This document shows positions 45,958 through 55,252 of a DNA stretch of 64,000 nucleotides, piece after piece. Source of the stretch: Halomonas korlensis (GTDB lineage: Bacteria; Pseudomonadota; Gammaproteobacteria; Pseudomonadales; Halomonadaceae). The stretch is taken from contig NZ_FPBP01000012.1 in NCBI RefSeq assembly GCF_900116705.1, positions 50,406 through 114,405 on the forward strand, given 5' to 3'. How positions within the stretch are numbered: the stretch's first letter is position 1; each line of letters starts with the position of its first letter. A program made the position numbers and the translations under genes. Below the pieces are notes generated by a model. The model searched no databases. It saw only the letters and a list, made by a program, of their open reading frames with translations, and was not told where the DNA came from.

Positions 45958-48000
45958 ATGTCGAATACCACACGCCACCCGCGCAAGATCCTGGTCACCA
46001 GCGCCCTGCCCTACGCCAATGGCTCGATTCACCTGGGCCATCTGCTGGAGTACATCCAGACCGATATCTGGGTCCGCTTCCAGAAGAGCCGTGGCCAGGA
46101 GTGTTATTACGTCTGTGCCGACGATGCCCATGGCACCGCCATCATGCTGCGCGCCGAGCAGGAAGGCCTCAGCTCCGAAGCCCTGATCGAGCGCGTGTCG
46201 TGGGAACACCAGAATGACTTCGCGACGTTCGGCGTGGCCTTCGACAACTACCATTCGACCCACTCCCGCGAGAACCGCGAATTAAGCGAGCTGATCTACA
46301 CGCGTCTGCGTGACAAGGGCCATATCGCCACCCGCGACATCGAGCAGATGTACGATCCGGTCAAGGGGCTGTTTCTCGCCGACCGCTTCATCAAGGGTAC
46401 CTGCCCGACGTGCAAGGCCGAGGGCCAGTACGGCGACAACTGCGAAGCCTGTGGCGCCACCTACACCCCCGCGGAGCTGATCGACCCCGTTTCGGCGATC
46501 TCGGGTGCCACTCCCGAGGTGAGAAGTTCGACACACTTCTTCTTCAAGCTGCCCGACTTCGCCGACTTCCTGAAGCGCTGGATCCATGACGATCATGTCC
46601 AGCCGCAGATTCGCAACAAGCTCATGGAGTGGTTCGAGTCCGGCTTCAACGAGTGGGACATCTCGCGGGATGCACCCTACTTCGGTTTCGAGATACCCGA
46701 TGCGCCCGGCAAGTTTTTCTATGTCTGGCTGGATGCGCCGATCGGTTATCTCGCCAGTTTCAAGAATCTCTGCGACCGCGAAGGCATCGACTTCGACAGC
46801 TTCTGGCAGCAGGACTCCGACGCCGAGATCTACCATTTCATCGGCAAGGACATCGTCTACTTCCACGCCCTGTTCTGGCCGGCCATGCTGCACGGGGCCG
46901 ACCTGCGCACGCCCACGGCGGTCAATTGCCACGGCTTCGTCACCGTGAACGGCGCCAAGATGTCGAAGTCGCGCGGCACCTTCATCAAGGCCGCCACCTA
47001 CGCCGAATATCTCAACCCCGAGTACCTGCGCTACTATTTTGCCGCCAAGCTCTCCTCGGGCGTCGACGATCTCGACCTCAACCTCGAAGACTTCGCCGCA
47101 CGCGTGAACTCGGACCTGGTCGGCAAGGTCGTCAACATCGCCAGTCGCTGCGCCGGATTCGTCAAGAAACTGGGCGACGGGCAGCTCTCCCGCCATTGCG
47201 CCGAACCCGAAATGGTCGCTCGCTTCATCGCCGCCGGCGACACGATCGCCGAGGACTTCGAGGCCCGCGAGTTCGGCCGTGCCATGCGCAAGGTGATGGA
47301 ACTGGCCGACGAGGCCAACACCTACATCGCCGAAAAAGAACCCTGGGTGCTCGCCAAGCAGGACGGTCGCGACGAAGAGGTCCTGGACATCTGCTCGGTG
47401 GGCATCAACCTGTTCCGTCAGCTGATGGTCTACCTGGCCCCGGTGGTCCCTGCCATGGCAGAGGGGGCGCGGCATTTTCTTCAGCTCGGCTCGCTGGACT
47501 GGCACAGCCGCCACGACCTGCTGGTCGGCCATGAGATTGCCAAGTTCAAGCCGTTGATGACCCGCATCGAACGCGACAGGATCGACGCCATGATCGAGGC
47601 GTCGAAGGAGGATCTGGTGGAAGAACAGAAACTCAAGGAAACCCCGAAAGGCCCTCTCGCCGACGACCCCATCGCCGACGAGATCACCTTCGACGATTTT
47701 GCCAAGGTGGATCTGCGCATCGTGCGTATCGCCAAGGCCGAGTATGTCGAGGGAGCGGACAAGCTGCTCAAGCTGACGCTGGACCTGGGCGGCGAGAATC
47801 GCACGGTCTTCGCGGGGATTCGCTCGGCCTACGCCCCCGAGGCGCTCGAAGGCCACTTGACGGTCATGGTGGCCAACCTGGCGCCACGCAAGATGCGTTT
47901 CGGTGTCTCGGAGGGCATGGTACTTGCCGCGGGCAACGAGGCGGGCATCTACCTGCTCGAGCCCCACACCGGCGCCGAACCCGGTCAGCGGGTGACGTGA
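45958..48000 (+). CDS. metG: Methionyl-tRNA synthetase
   Basis: A 680-aa class I aminoacyl-tRNA synthetase. The HIGH-like motif is [10 protein letters not shown], the zinc knuckle CPTCKAE...CEACG and the KMSKS motif KMSKSRG. A C-terminal EMAP-type tRNA-binding domain is present ([35 protein letters not shown]), as in dimeric bacterial enzymes. It precedes the orphan rsxB. Confidence 0.97.
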   Translation: MSNTTRHPRKILVTSALPYANGSIHLGHLLEYIQTDIWVRFQKSRGQECYYVCADDAHGTAIMLRAEQEGLSSEALIERVSWEHQNDFATFGVAFDNYHSTHSRENRELSELIYTRLRDKGHIATRDIEQMYDPVKGLFLADRFIKGTCPTCKAEGQYGDNCEACGATYTPAELIDPVSAISGATPEVRSSTHFFFKLPDFADFLKRWIHDDHVQPQIRNKLMEWFESGFNEWDISRDAPYFGFEIPDAPGKFFYVWLDAPIGYLASFKNLCDREGIDFDSFWQQDSDAEIYHFIGKDIVYFHALFWPAMLHGADLRTPTAVNCHGFVTVNGAKMSKSRGTFIKAATYAEYLNPEYLRYYFAAKLSSGVDDLDLNLEDFAARVNSDLVGKVVNIASRCAGFVKKLGDGQLSRHCAEPEMVARFIAAGDTIAEDFEAREFGRAMRKVMELADEANTYIAEKEPWVLAKQDGRDEEVLDICSVGINLFRQLMVYLAPVVPAMAEGARHFLQLGSLDWHSRHDLLVGHEIAKFKPLMTRIERDRIDAMIEASKEDLVEEQKLKETPKGPLADDPIADEITFDDFAKVDLRIVRIAKAEYVEGADKLLKLTLDLGGENRTVFAGIRSAYAPEALEGHLTVMVANLAPRKMRFGVSEGMVLAAGNEAGIYLLEPHTGAEPGQRVT

Positions 48001-48021
48001 TCCTGTAGCCGAGAGGCAGCC

Positions 48022-48831
48022 GTGAGTCGCCACCTATCCTTGATCGATGCCATCGATGCCGAACTGCCGCAGACCCAGTGCGGTCAGTGCGGCCATCCGG
48101 GCTGTCGCCCCTACGCCGAGGCGATCGCCGCCGGCGGACCGATCAACGAATGCCCGCCCGGTGGCGAGGCCACCGTGGCGCGCCTGGCCGCCGTGACCGG
48201 GCGAGACGTCGTCCCGCTCGCGCAGCCGGCGCAATCGCCGTTGCTGGCGCGTATCCGCGAGGCCGAGTGTATCGGCTGTACCAAGTGCATCCAGGCCTGC
48301 CCGGTCGATGCCATACTCGGTGCCGCCAAGCGCATGCATACGGTCATCGAGGCCGAGTGCACCGGCTGCGAGCTCTGCGTGGCGCCCTGCCCGGTCGACT
48401 GCATCGATATCCTGCCGCATCCCGGCTGGGAAGACGCCCAAAGCAAGGCCGAGCGGCAAGCCTATCTCGCCAGACGCGCGGCTCTCGGACGTCGGCGCTT
48501 CGAGGCTCGCAACCGACGTCTGGCCCGGCAGGCAAGGGAGAAGCGCCTAGAGCGCCAACGCCGCTTGATACGTCAAGGCTCGCGGGCCAACCGCAGCGCC
48601 TCGGGCAACCCGTTCGAGCAGCGTCAGCGCCGGATGGCCATCAAGGCCGCAGAAGACGCGCAGAAGAGAGCCCGGCGGCAACTGGCCCATGCCGAACGTC
48701 AGCATGACGAAGACGCGATGGCCGCCGCTCGCCGGCAGCTAACACAGGCAAGTGACATGCTCGATAACGCGCGTGCCGCGCTCGATGCCCTTTCATCGTC
48801 ACCAACCAGGTCACCAAGCGACAGTCCATGA
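48022..48831 (+). CDS. RsxB/RnfB-like iron-sulfur protein, soluble orphan form
   Basis: A 269-aa ferredoxin-type protein starting at GTG. It has the RnfB [4Fe-4S] domain ([20 protein letters not shown]) and two further 4Fe-4S motifs ([32 protein letters not shown]). The usual N-terminal membrane helix is missing, and a basic, Arg/Ala-rich tail of about 100 residues is added. No other rnf/rsx genes are here: nth follows directly with a 4-bp overlap. In many relatives nth ends a full rnf operon, so this may be what is left after loss of the complex. Electron partners unknown. Confidence 0.85.
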   Translation: MSRHLSLIDAIDAELPQTQCGQCGHPGCRPYAEAIAAGGPINECPPGGEATVARLAAVTGRDVVPLAQPAQSPLLARIREAECIGCTKCIQACPVDAILGAAKRMHTVIEAECTGCELCVAPCPVDCIDILPHPGWEDAQSKAERQAYLARRAALGRRRFEARNRRLARQAREKRLERQRRLIRQGSRANRSASGNPFEQRQRRMAIKAAEDAQKRARRQLAHAERQHDEDAMAAARRQLTQASDMLDNARAALDALSSSPTRSPSDSP

Positions 48832-49469
48832 ACGCCCAGAAACGCCAAGCGATCTTCGCCCGCCTGCGCGAGCACACGCCCGAGCCCACCACCGAGCTTC
48901 ACTGGGCGACCCCCTTCGAGCTGCTCGCCGCCGTACTGTTATCCGCCCAGGCGACCGACGTGGGCGTGAACAAGGCCACGGCCCGGCTCTTCCCCGTGGC
49001 CAACACCCCGGCGGCGATTCTCGAACTGGGACTCGACGGGCTCAAGGCGCACATCAAGACCATCGGCCTTTACAACACCAAGGCCGAGAACCTGATGAAG
49101 ACCTGTCGCATCCTCGAGGAGACTCATGGCGGTGAAGTGCCTCGCACGCGCGCGGCCCTCGAGGCCTTGCCCGGCGTCGGGCGCAAGACCGCCAACGTCA
49201 TCCTCAACACGGCCTTCGGCGAACCCACCATCGCGGTGGACACCCATATCTTCCGGGTCGCCAATCGCACCGGGCTGGCCAAGGGCAAGGATGTGGTCGA
49301 AGTGGAGCAGAAGCTCCTGCGCCATGTCCCCAGGGAATTCCGCCAGGATGCCCACCACTGGCTGATCCTGCACGGGCGCTACACCTGCGTGGCGCGCAAG
49401 CCTCGCTGTGGCAGTTGCGTGATCGAGGATCTCTGCGAATATCCGCACAAGGTCGAGATCACGGCATAA
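48828..49469 (+). CDS. nth: Endonuclease III
   Basis: A 213-aa DNA glycosylase/AP lyase for oxidised pyrimidines. The helix-hairpin-helix [13 protein letters not shown] with the catalytic Lys, the catalytic Asp in VDTHIFRV and the [4Fe-4S] cluster [17 protein letters not shown] (C-x6-C-x2-C-x5-C) are all present. It overlaps the rsxB-like gene by ATGA. Confidence 0.96.
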   Translation: MNAQKRQAIFARLREHTPEPTTELHWATPFELLAAVLLSAQATDVGVNKATARLFPVANTPAAILELGLDGLKAHIKTIGLYNTKAENLMKTCRILEETHGGEVPRTRAALEALPGVGRKTANVILNTAFGEPTIAVDTHIFRVANRTGLAKGKDVVEVEQKLLRHVPREFRQDAHHWLILHGRYTCVARKPRCGSCVIEDLCEYPHKVEITA

Positions 49470-49470
49470 A

Positions 49471-50592
49471 TTACGGCATAAGAAGCCGCCGGTAATGTGA
49501 CGCCAGGGCCGGCCAGGTCCAGGCCGACATATCCAGACGCGGCGGGCGGCTCTCGGGGCGGATCAGCCAGTCCTCAAGCCGATCGATCAGTCCCTCGCGG
49601 CTCCCGTCATAGCGATAGGCCAAGGGGTAAAGTTCGGGAAAACACAGCCGATTCGGTACCAACGGCAAGGCGCCCCGCTGCGCGGCCTCCATGATCGAGA
49701 GCCCCTGGAACTCATGCCAGGTGGTCGACACCACGATGTCGGCCTCGTCCAGCAGCGCCCGATAGGCCTCGGCGGGCTGCGGCCCCCAGGCCACGACATG
49801 CCTCGAGAGCCGCTCGCGGGCCTGAGCGAAGATAGCCGGCTGGTCGCGAAAGCGCTGCCCCATCACCGCCAGCTCGAAACCGATGCCGCGTTCGCTGAGC
49901 GCAACGAGCGCGGCAAAGAAGTCCTCGGGGTTCTTGTCGTACTCCCAGCGATGATTCCAGACGATGCGCCCTCCTCCGTTAGGGTTCCCGCGTGAGCCAG
50001 ACGATGCCAACGGCGCAGCGCCAGGATCGAGAGTCGTTTCGGAAGAAGTGTCGGAAAGGGTGTCGGAGACAGGATCGAGCGGCACCGGCAACACCCGGGC
50101 ACGCTCGCGCAATCGTTCGAGGGGTTTGGCGGCGGGCAGGTTTTCCGGCAGTCGCTTGAGAAAGGCCCGCGCCCCATCGATGAAGCTGTCGCGGTTGTAG
50201 GCACTATTGAACACCACGACATCGGCAGCCAGTGCTGCATAAAGATTGACCATCAGCGCCTCGCCCCCGGGCTTCTGCTCCTTGGCAGCGGGATAGGCGA
50301 ACTGGTTCTCATGGAAATAAACGATCTTTCTGGCGTGCGCCAGGTGCGGATACAGGCCGATCAGGGTGGCCAGATCGACCATCGAGGTGGCGAGCACCAC
50401 GTCATATTCCTGCGCCAGGGTCGCATCTTCCTTGAGCATCCAGGTCAGCGGATTGCCGCGAATGCGCCAGCGGAAATGGCGTGGCGGAAGTTCAAGCAGC
50501 GTCCACTCAGCCTCATGCAGGCGTTCGGTCAGCCCACGCACCCAGTGGCGATGGCTGACCGCGGTATAGGCCGAGAGCAGCAGCACTCGCAT
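49471..50592 (-). CDS. Glycosyltransferase of the queuosine mannosyltransferase (DUF3524) family
   Basis: A 373-aa GT-B glycosyltransferase. The N-terminal pattern MRVLLLSAYTAVSHRHW and YFHENQFAYP belong to the family once called GTDC1/DUF3524, whose animal member adds mannose to queuosine in tRNA-Asp. The C-terminal nucleotide-sugar domain has VWNHRWEYDKNPEDFF and VSTTWHEFQGLSIMEAAQRG. Its start overlaps the ATPase stop (TGATG), so it is translationally coupled to the cstA cluster. A Ser/Thr/Pro-rich insertion lies at about residues 200-225. Bacterial substrate not established here. Confidence 0.8.
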   Translation of the reverse strand: MRVLLLSAYTAVSHRHWVRGLTERLHEAEWTLLELPPRHFRWRIRGNPLTWMLKEDATLAQEYDVVLATSMVDLATLIGLYPHLAHARKIVYFHENQFAYPAAKEQKPGGEALMVNLYAALAADVVVFNSAYNRDSFIDGARAFLKRLPENLPAAKPLERLRERARVLPVPLDPVSDTLSDTSSETTLDPGAAPLASSGSRGNPNGGGRIVWNHRWEYDKNPEDFFAALVALSERGIGFELAVMGQRFRDQPAIFAQARERLSRHVVAWGPQPAEAYRALLDEADIVVSTTWHEFQGLSIMEAAQRGALPLVPNRLCFPELYPLAYRYDGSREGLIDRLEDWLIRPESRPPRLDMSAWTWPALASHYRRLLMP

Positions 50593-51599
50593 CAAAAGCC
50601 CCGCGCTTCGAGCAGGTCGGCGAGTCTTTCCAGGGTCGCGAGGCCCTGAACATCGGAGGGCAGCCAAGGCAGACGCGGCCGCGACAGGTGACCCAGTTCA
50701 TCATCGATACGCGCCAGATAGCCGGCTTCCTGCTCGCGCCGGGCGCGCAGGAAGTCACCGTCGGCCTCCTCGGGAATCACCCGGTTGACCAGGGTGCCCG
50801 CCACGGGAATGTTGGCGGCCTCGAGCGCCGCCACCGCACGGGTGGTCTCGAGGATCGGAAGCCGTTCCGGGGTCATGACGAACAGGAAGCTCGTTTCCTT
50901 GGCGTTTTCGATCCGCCGCCGTGCCCGGTGGAAGAGGCGGCGCCGTTCGATCAGGGTCCGCGCCACATCCTGGGTGCGCTCGTCGAGGTCGGCCAACGGA
51001 TCCTCTTGAGGGTCGTCAAAGGGAGTGGCGACGTCTCGCCCACGCTTGGGCGTCAGGTGCGCGAGCACCTTGCCGAGCTCCTTGGACTTGCGATTGTGAG
51101 CCAGCAAGCCGTCGGTCCAGGCCGCCATGGTTTCGGGCAGGGTCAGCAGACGCAAGGTATGCCCGGTGGGCGCCGTATCGAAAATGACCAGGTCGTGGTC
51201 GACATCGTCGTCGATGATCAATCGCGATAGCCGCTCCAGCAGAGCGGCTTCCTGTGTTCCCGGCGACTGTCGGGTCAGGCGCATCTGACGCTCCAGCTCA
51301 GCCATCATCTGCGGGGCGGCAAAACGGCGCATCTGGGCAGTGACCCGCGCCAGATGGGCCTCGACCTCCACATCAGGGTCGATCTCCATGGCGTCCAGGT
51401 TGGGCAGCAGGCGACGCGGCGTGTCGCCAAGCTCGCGATCGAATACATCGCCCAGGCTGTGGGCGGGGTCGGTGGAAACCACCAGCACGCGCTTGCCACG
51501 CCGGGCGGCCAGCACGGCCAACGCTGCGGCAACGGTGGTCTTGCCCACCCCGCCCTTGCCGCCTACCCAGAGCAGGCGTTTTTCCAGTAGTTCTTTCAT
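50592..51599 (-). CDS. ArsA/Get3-like ATPase
   Basis: A 335-aa deviant-Walker ATPase. The P-loop KGGVGKTTVAAALAVLA contains the signature lysine; switch I STDPAHSLGDVFD and switch II FDTAPTGHTLRLL follow. The start at 51599 (MKELLEKR) is selected because the upstream part is not conserved. There is one ATPase unit only, unlike the double ArsA arsenite pump, and no ars genes are nearby. Its partner is likely the small CC-tailed protein and CstA encoded just upstream. Function unknown; arsenic export is not supported. Confidence 0.88.
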   Translation of the reverse strand: MKELLEKRLLWVGGKGGVGKTTVAAALAVLAARRGKRVLVVSTDPAHSLGDVFDRELGDTPRRLLPNLDAMEIDPDVEVEAHLARVTAQMRRFAAPQMMAELERQMRLTRQSPGTQEAALLERLSRLIIDDDVDHDLVIFDTAPTGHTLRLLTLPETMAAWTDGLLAHNRKSKELGKVLAHLTPKRGRDVATPFDDPQEDPLADLDERTQDVARTLIERRRLFHRARRRIENAKETSFLFVMTPERLPILETTRAVAALEAANIPVAGTLVNRVIPEEADGDFLRARREQEAGYLARIDDELGHLSRPRLPWLPSDVQGLATLERLADLLEARGF

Positions 51600-51672
51600 G
51601 CTGAGCTTCTTGGCCCGTGAATGGTGATCAACAGCTTGCGTCTCACCTACAGGCGCTAGCAACATCCAGGCG

Positions 51673-51978
51673 CTAGCAACATCTGAAATGATCTAGCGGC
51701 GAGTGCTCCATCCCCATGCGCCTGTGCCAGTCATGGAATCGCTCCAGCAAAAGGGGTTGCAGCTCCAGGGTGTAGTAAGCCGCCGGATTGGGCACACCCA
51801 TCATTTCCGAGAACACCAGCAACATGAAGAGGTCGTCCTCGTCTCGCCGTGAGCGGGCAATGGTGCCACGGTAGCGGGCGGAGTAGACCTCCTCGGCAAA
51901 AAAGCGAGCCTGGCTGAGCCAGGCCCGCAGCCGCTCGCGACGAGAGTCATGCGCCCGATCATGATTGTCGTCATGCAT
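51673..51978 (-). CDS. Small CC-tailed protein (cory-CC-star type)
   Basis: A 101-aa soluble protein ending in Cys-Cys. Internal features are FFAEEVYSARYRGTIARSRR and LFMLLVFSEMMGVPNPAAYY. It fits, from memory, the family named for a conserved C-terminal CC before the stop and found beside CstA and ArsA-like ATPases. It lies 18 bp after cstA and 73 bp before the ATPase. The terminal cysteines could be a metal site or a targeting tag handled by the ATPase; this is inference. Confidence 0.8.
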   Translation of the reverse strand: MHDDNHDRAHDSRRERLRAWLSQARFFAEEVYSARYRGTIARSRRDEDDLFMLLVFSEMMGVPNPAAYYTLELQPLLLERFHDWHRRMGMEHSPLDHFRCC

Positions 51979-51996
51979 CTCACTCTCCTTGCATCA

Positions 51997-53670
51997 TCAA
52001 AGCTGCTTGCCCATCTCGGTGCGTGCACGCTTGAGCGCCTGGGCGCACTCCATGGCCACCAGGATGGCGGCGATCAGTACCACGATATCCACAATGAGCA
52101 GGAAGTAGTTGCCCTGATCGTAGAAGCTGCGCAGCTGGAGCAGCAGCGCCCCTATGGTCATCACCAGCAGGAAGCACAGCGGCACCAGGGTGAACCACAT
52201 GGGACGACGCAGACGTACCAGCATCACGGTGACCACCAGCAGGGTGAGGCCTGCCAGCAGCTGGTTGGTGGTGCCGAACAGCGGCCAGATGATCATGCCA
52301 CCGGACCCGTCGGGGCCGCCGGCGCCAAAGGCCAGCAGCAGGCAGCTGCCCACCGCCAGCAGCGTCGCCGTGGCGGGCTTCTTCATCCACGGCTGGTGAT
52401 AGATTTCGCCCCATTCCTGGAAGATGTAGCGCTGCAGGCGCAGCCCGGTATCCATGGTGGTGCCGGCGAACAGCGCCGCCATCACCGTGAGCAGCGTCGC
52501 CGCCGTGGCTTCCGGCAGGCCGAGACCATGGTGGATCATGTAGGCGCCACCTTCGACAAAGGCGGTGACACCCCCGGCACCGAAGTCGGTGTACATCGCC
52601 TGCCAGTCGGCGAAGGTCGCGAAGCCAGCGGTGGCGGCGAGGATGGCAGCCAGCGCCAGCATGCCCTCGCCCACGGCCCCGAAGTAGCCGACGAAGCGCG
52701 CGTCCGTTTCCTTGTCAAGCTGCTTGGAGGTGGTGCCCGAGGAGACCAGGCCGTGGAAGCCCGAGATGGCCCCGCAGGCGATGGTGACGAACAACAGCGG
52801 GAATATCGGTGGCGTGCCCGCCGGCACATCGCTGTTGATCATCGGGGCGACCAGGTCGGGATTGAGCAGCAGGATGGCGCCATAGAGCACAATCAGGCCG
52901 ATGAAGAGCTGCAGGCCATTGATGTAGTCACGAGGCTGCAGCAGCACCCAGACCGGCAACAGCGAGGCAATAGCCGCATAGCCGAACAGGATGAGTATCC
53001 ATACCGCGTTGCCGGCCATGCCACCCACCTCTTCCGGCATCTGGATCGGGACCGAGGGGCCGATAAAGATCAGCGCATAGAGCGCCACCACCCCGATGAT
53101 CGATACCACCGGCAGGCTCATCTTGCGTCGGTAAATCATCTGGCCGATGACCAGCGCCACCAGGATAGCGCCCCACACCGGAACCACGGCACTGGAGAAG
53201 TCCATCATCAGGCTGGCGATGACCACCGCGAACACCGCGTTGACCATCAGCAGTACCAGGAAGATGACGATCATGAAAATACTGCGCGCGCGCTTGCCCA
53301 CCACGTCGCCGGTCAGCGCCCCGACGGACCTGGCCTTGTTGCGAACACTGGCCCAGATGGCTCCGGCATCGTGAATTCCGGCGAAGAAAATGGTCCCGAA
53401 TATCACCCACAGAAAAGCCGGCAGCCAGCCCCAGATGACGGCAATGGCCGGCCCCACGATGGGGGCGGCCCCGGCCACCGAAGTAAAGTGATGGCCCCAG
53501 AGTACGTAGCGATTGGTGGGCACGAAGTCGACGCCATCCTCATATTCATGTGCGGGCGTCGTGTAATCGGGGTCGAGCCGATAGACCTTCTCGGCAATGA
53601 ACTTCGAGTACAGAAAGTACCCGGCCGCCATCGCGGCCAGACCTAGAACCAATATGATAATGGCACTCAT
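51997..53670 (-). CDS. cstA: Carbon starvation protein A-type transporter
   Basis: A 557-aa inner-membrane protein with about 16 helices. The CstA core is clear: TPAHEYEDGVDFVPTNRYVL, WGHHFTSVAGAAPIVGPAIA and a GIHDAGAIWASVRNKARSVG segment. Family members import pyruvate or peptides. It is shorter than E. coli CstA (about 700) and like the BtsT/CstA short forms. It heads the minus-strand cluster with the CC-tailed protein, the ATPase and the glycosyltransferase. About 290 bp upstream, before the GST gene end, contain its promoter and no gene. Confidence 0.93.
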   Translation of the reverse strand: MSAIIILVLGLAAMAAGYFLYSKFIAEKVYRLDPDYTTPAHEYEDGVDFVPTNRYVLWGHHFTSVAGAAPIVGPAIAVIWGWLPAFLWVIFGTIFFAGIHDAGAIWASVRNKARSVGALTGDVVGKRARSIFMIVIFLVLLMVNAVFAVVIASLMMDFSSAVVPVWGAILVALVIGQMIYRRKMSLPVVSIIGVVALYALIFIGPSVPIQMPEEVGGMAGNAVWILILFGYAAIASLLPVWVLLQPRDYINGLQLFIGLIVLYGAILLLNPDLVAPMINSDVPAGTPPIFPLLFVTIACGAISGFHGLVSSGTTSKQLDKETDARFVGYFGAVGEGMLALAAILAATAGFATFADWQAMYTDFGAGGVTAFVEGGAYMIHHGLGLPEATAATLLTVMAALFAGTTMDTGLRLQRYIFQEWGEIYHQPWMKKPATATLLAVGSCLLLAFGAGGPDGSGGMIIWPLFGTTNQLLAGLTLLVVTVMLVRLRRPMWFTLVPLCFLLVMTIGALLLQLRSFYDQGNYFLLIVDIVVLIAAILVAMECAQALKRARTEMGKQL

Positions 53671-53960
53671 GGTGGAACTCCCTGGCTAAAACGGTCAGCA
53701 GTCATCCTTGTTGTTGTGAAGCGCTCTAGGGAACTCGGACGATCTTGCCTCCTCCTGTCCAGCGTTATACGGAATCGTCAATAAGTCCATGTTCAGGGGG
53801 CGCACGAGGAGTCAATTACATCAAAAGTCGTAGGGCCTTTGGCTTGGCCATCGAGACAGGCTGAAGCGGGCATTCCCCGCGACAAGAGTTGAATTGCAGG
53901 AACACTGACACCCCTGACGCTATAGTCTGCCGCCTTCGCTAGCGCCTGTCACAGCCAAGC

Positions 53961-54638
53961 TCAGCCAAGGGAGAACTCGCCACCCTGAGCCACGGCGCGC
54001 TGATAGGCGTCACGCGCCCGGCAGCGGGACAGGAAATCGCCGAGCTTCGGGTAACCCGCCAACCCTCCCCCGCCTTCAAGCGCCAGCACCGGAAAGCTCA
54101 TCTGGATGTCGGCCGCACTGAAGGTTTCGCCGGCAAACCATGTAGCATGCGCGAGCTCGTTCTCCCAGTAATCCAGCAGGTCGCGGATCTGCGGCGTGAG
54201 AAACTGCTTCTCGACCCCGCTGGCAAACAGTCTGCCCAGGGGTCTCGCCAAGGCCGGCACCGGCGGCTTGCCGAGCTGGGCGAAGACGAGACGCATGACC
54301 AGCGGCGGCATCGCCGACCCCTCGGCATGGTGCAGCCAGAAACGGTAGCGCAGGCGTTCGTCGCTGCCTGCCGGCGGCATCAAGTGATTCCCACCATCGA
54401 AGCGCTCGACCAGATATTCCAGGATAGCGCCGGACTCGGCTATAACGCGGCCTTCGTTTGCCTCGTCGCTGATCACCGGCGACTTGCCCAAGGGATGCAC
54501 CGCGCGAAGCGACGCCGGGGCCCGCATCGTCACCGGGTCGCGTCGATAGGTCACGACCTCGTACTCGGCCCCGAGCTCCTCCAGGCACCACAGCACGCGC
54601 TGGGAGCGCGAGTTTTCCAGATGATGCACCTTGATCAT
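53961..54638 (-). CDS. Glutathione S-transferase
   Basis: A 225-aa cytosolic GST. The thioredoxin-like N-terminus includes SRSQRVLWCLEELGAEYE and GKSPVISDEANEGRVIAESG (GSH-binding cis-Pro and ES motif). The helical C-terminal domain contains FSAADIQMSFPVLAL, the N-capping motif. It is monocistronic and divergent from the signalling cluster. Confidence 0.9.
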   Translation of the reverse strand: MIKVHHLENSRSQRVLWCLEELGAEYEVVTYRRDPVTMRAPASLRAVHPLGKSPVISDEANEGRVIAESGAILEYLVERFDGGNHLMPPAGSDERLRYRFWLHHAEGSAMPPLVMRLVFAQLGKPPVPALARPLGRLFASGVEKQFLTPQIRDLLDYWENELAHATWFAGETFSAADIQMSFPVLALEGGGGLAGYPKLGDFLSRCRARDAYQRAVAQGGEFSLG

Positions 54639-54880
54639 GCGTTTTCTCCACGAAGGCCAACGAGAGAAACCCTACCATCTTGACGCCGTTGGCACTCCTG
54701 CCAAGGTCGTCTTTGCTCACCAAGCGGTGACCACTAGACTGAATAACGAAACGCAACGTGATGCGGAACACCACGATAACGGCGCTTGATAACAACTACG
54801 CTTAACAACACCAAGACCCCATAATATCGCCAAGATGAAGCATTGTTGAAAACACAGCACACGAGAACAAGGAGAACGCC

Positions 54881-55252
54881 ATGGCCAAGGTGCTGGTGGT
54901 GGACGATGAGCCCAACATCGTCCTATCGCTGGAATTCCTGATGCAGCAGGCCGGCCTGGACGTGGTGACCGCCGAAGATGGCGAAAGCGCCCTCGAGCGT
55001 GTCGCCGAGGGCGCCCCCGACCTGGTATTGCTGGATATCAGCCTGCCTGGTATCAGCGGCTTCGACGTCCTCGAGCGGCTTCGCCATGACCCCGACCACG
55101 CCCGCCTGCCGATCATCATGCTCACCGCCCACGGCCGTGAAGTGGAACGCGAGAAAGGCATGGCGCTGGGCGCCGACGACTATATTACCAAGCCCTTCTC
55201 GACCCAGGCGCTGGTCGACAAGGTCAAGACCCTCCTCGCCGAGGCGCAATGA
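54881..55252 (+). CDS. Single-domain response regulator
   Basis: A 123-aa CheY-like receiver with no output domain. The acidic pocket is VVDDEPN, the phospho-acceptor Asp52 lies in LLDISLPG, and the conserved Lys in TKPF. It is first in a cluster: the exonuclease-fused sensor follows with a 4-bp overlap, and a histidine kinase with a symporter domain comes later. It likely receives phosphate from that kinase and acts by protein contact. Confidence 0.93.
   Translation: MAKVLVVDDEPNIVLSLEFLMQQAGLDVVTAEDGESALERVAEGAPDLVLLDISLPGISGFDVLERLRHDPDHARLPIIMLTAHGREVEREKGMALGADDYITKPFSTQALVDKVKTLLAEAQ

Noticed and set aside
50592..51599. Arsenite-pumping ATPase (ArsA) of an ars operon
   Set aside because: Only one ATPase unit is present, no arsB, arsC or arsR is nearby, and the neighbours are cstA and a CC-tailed protein.
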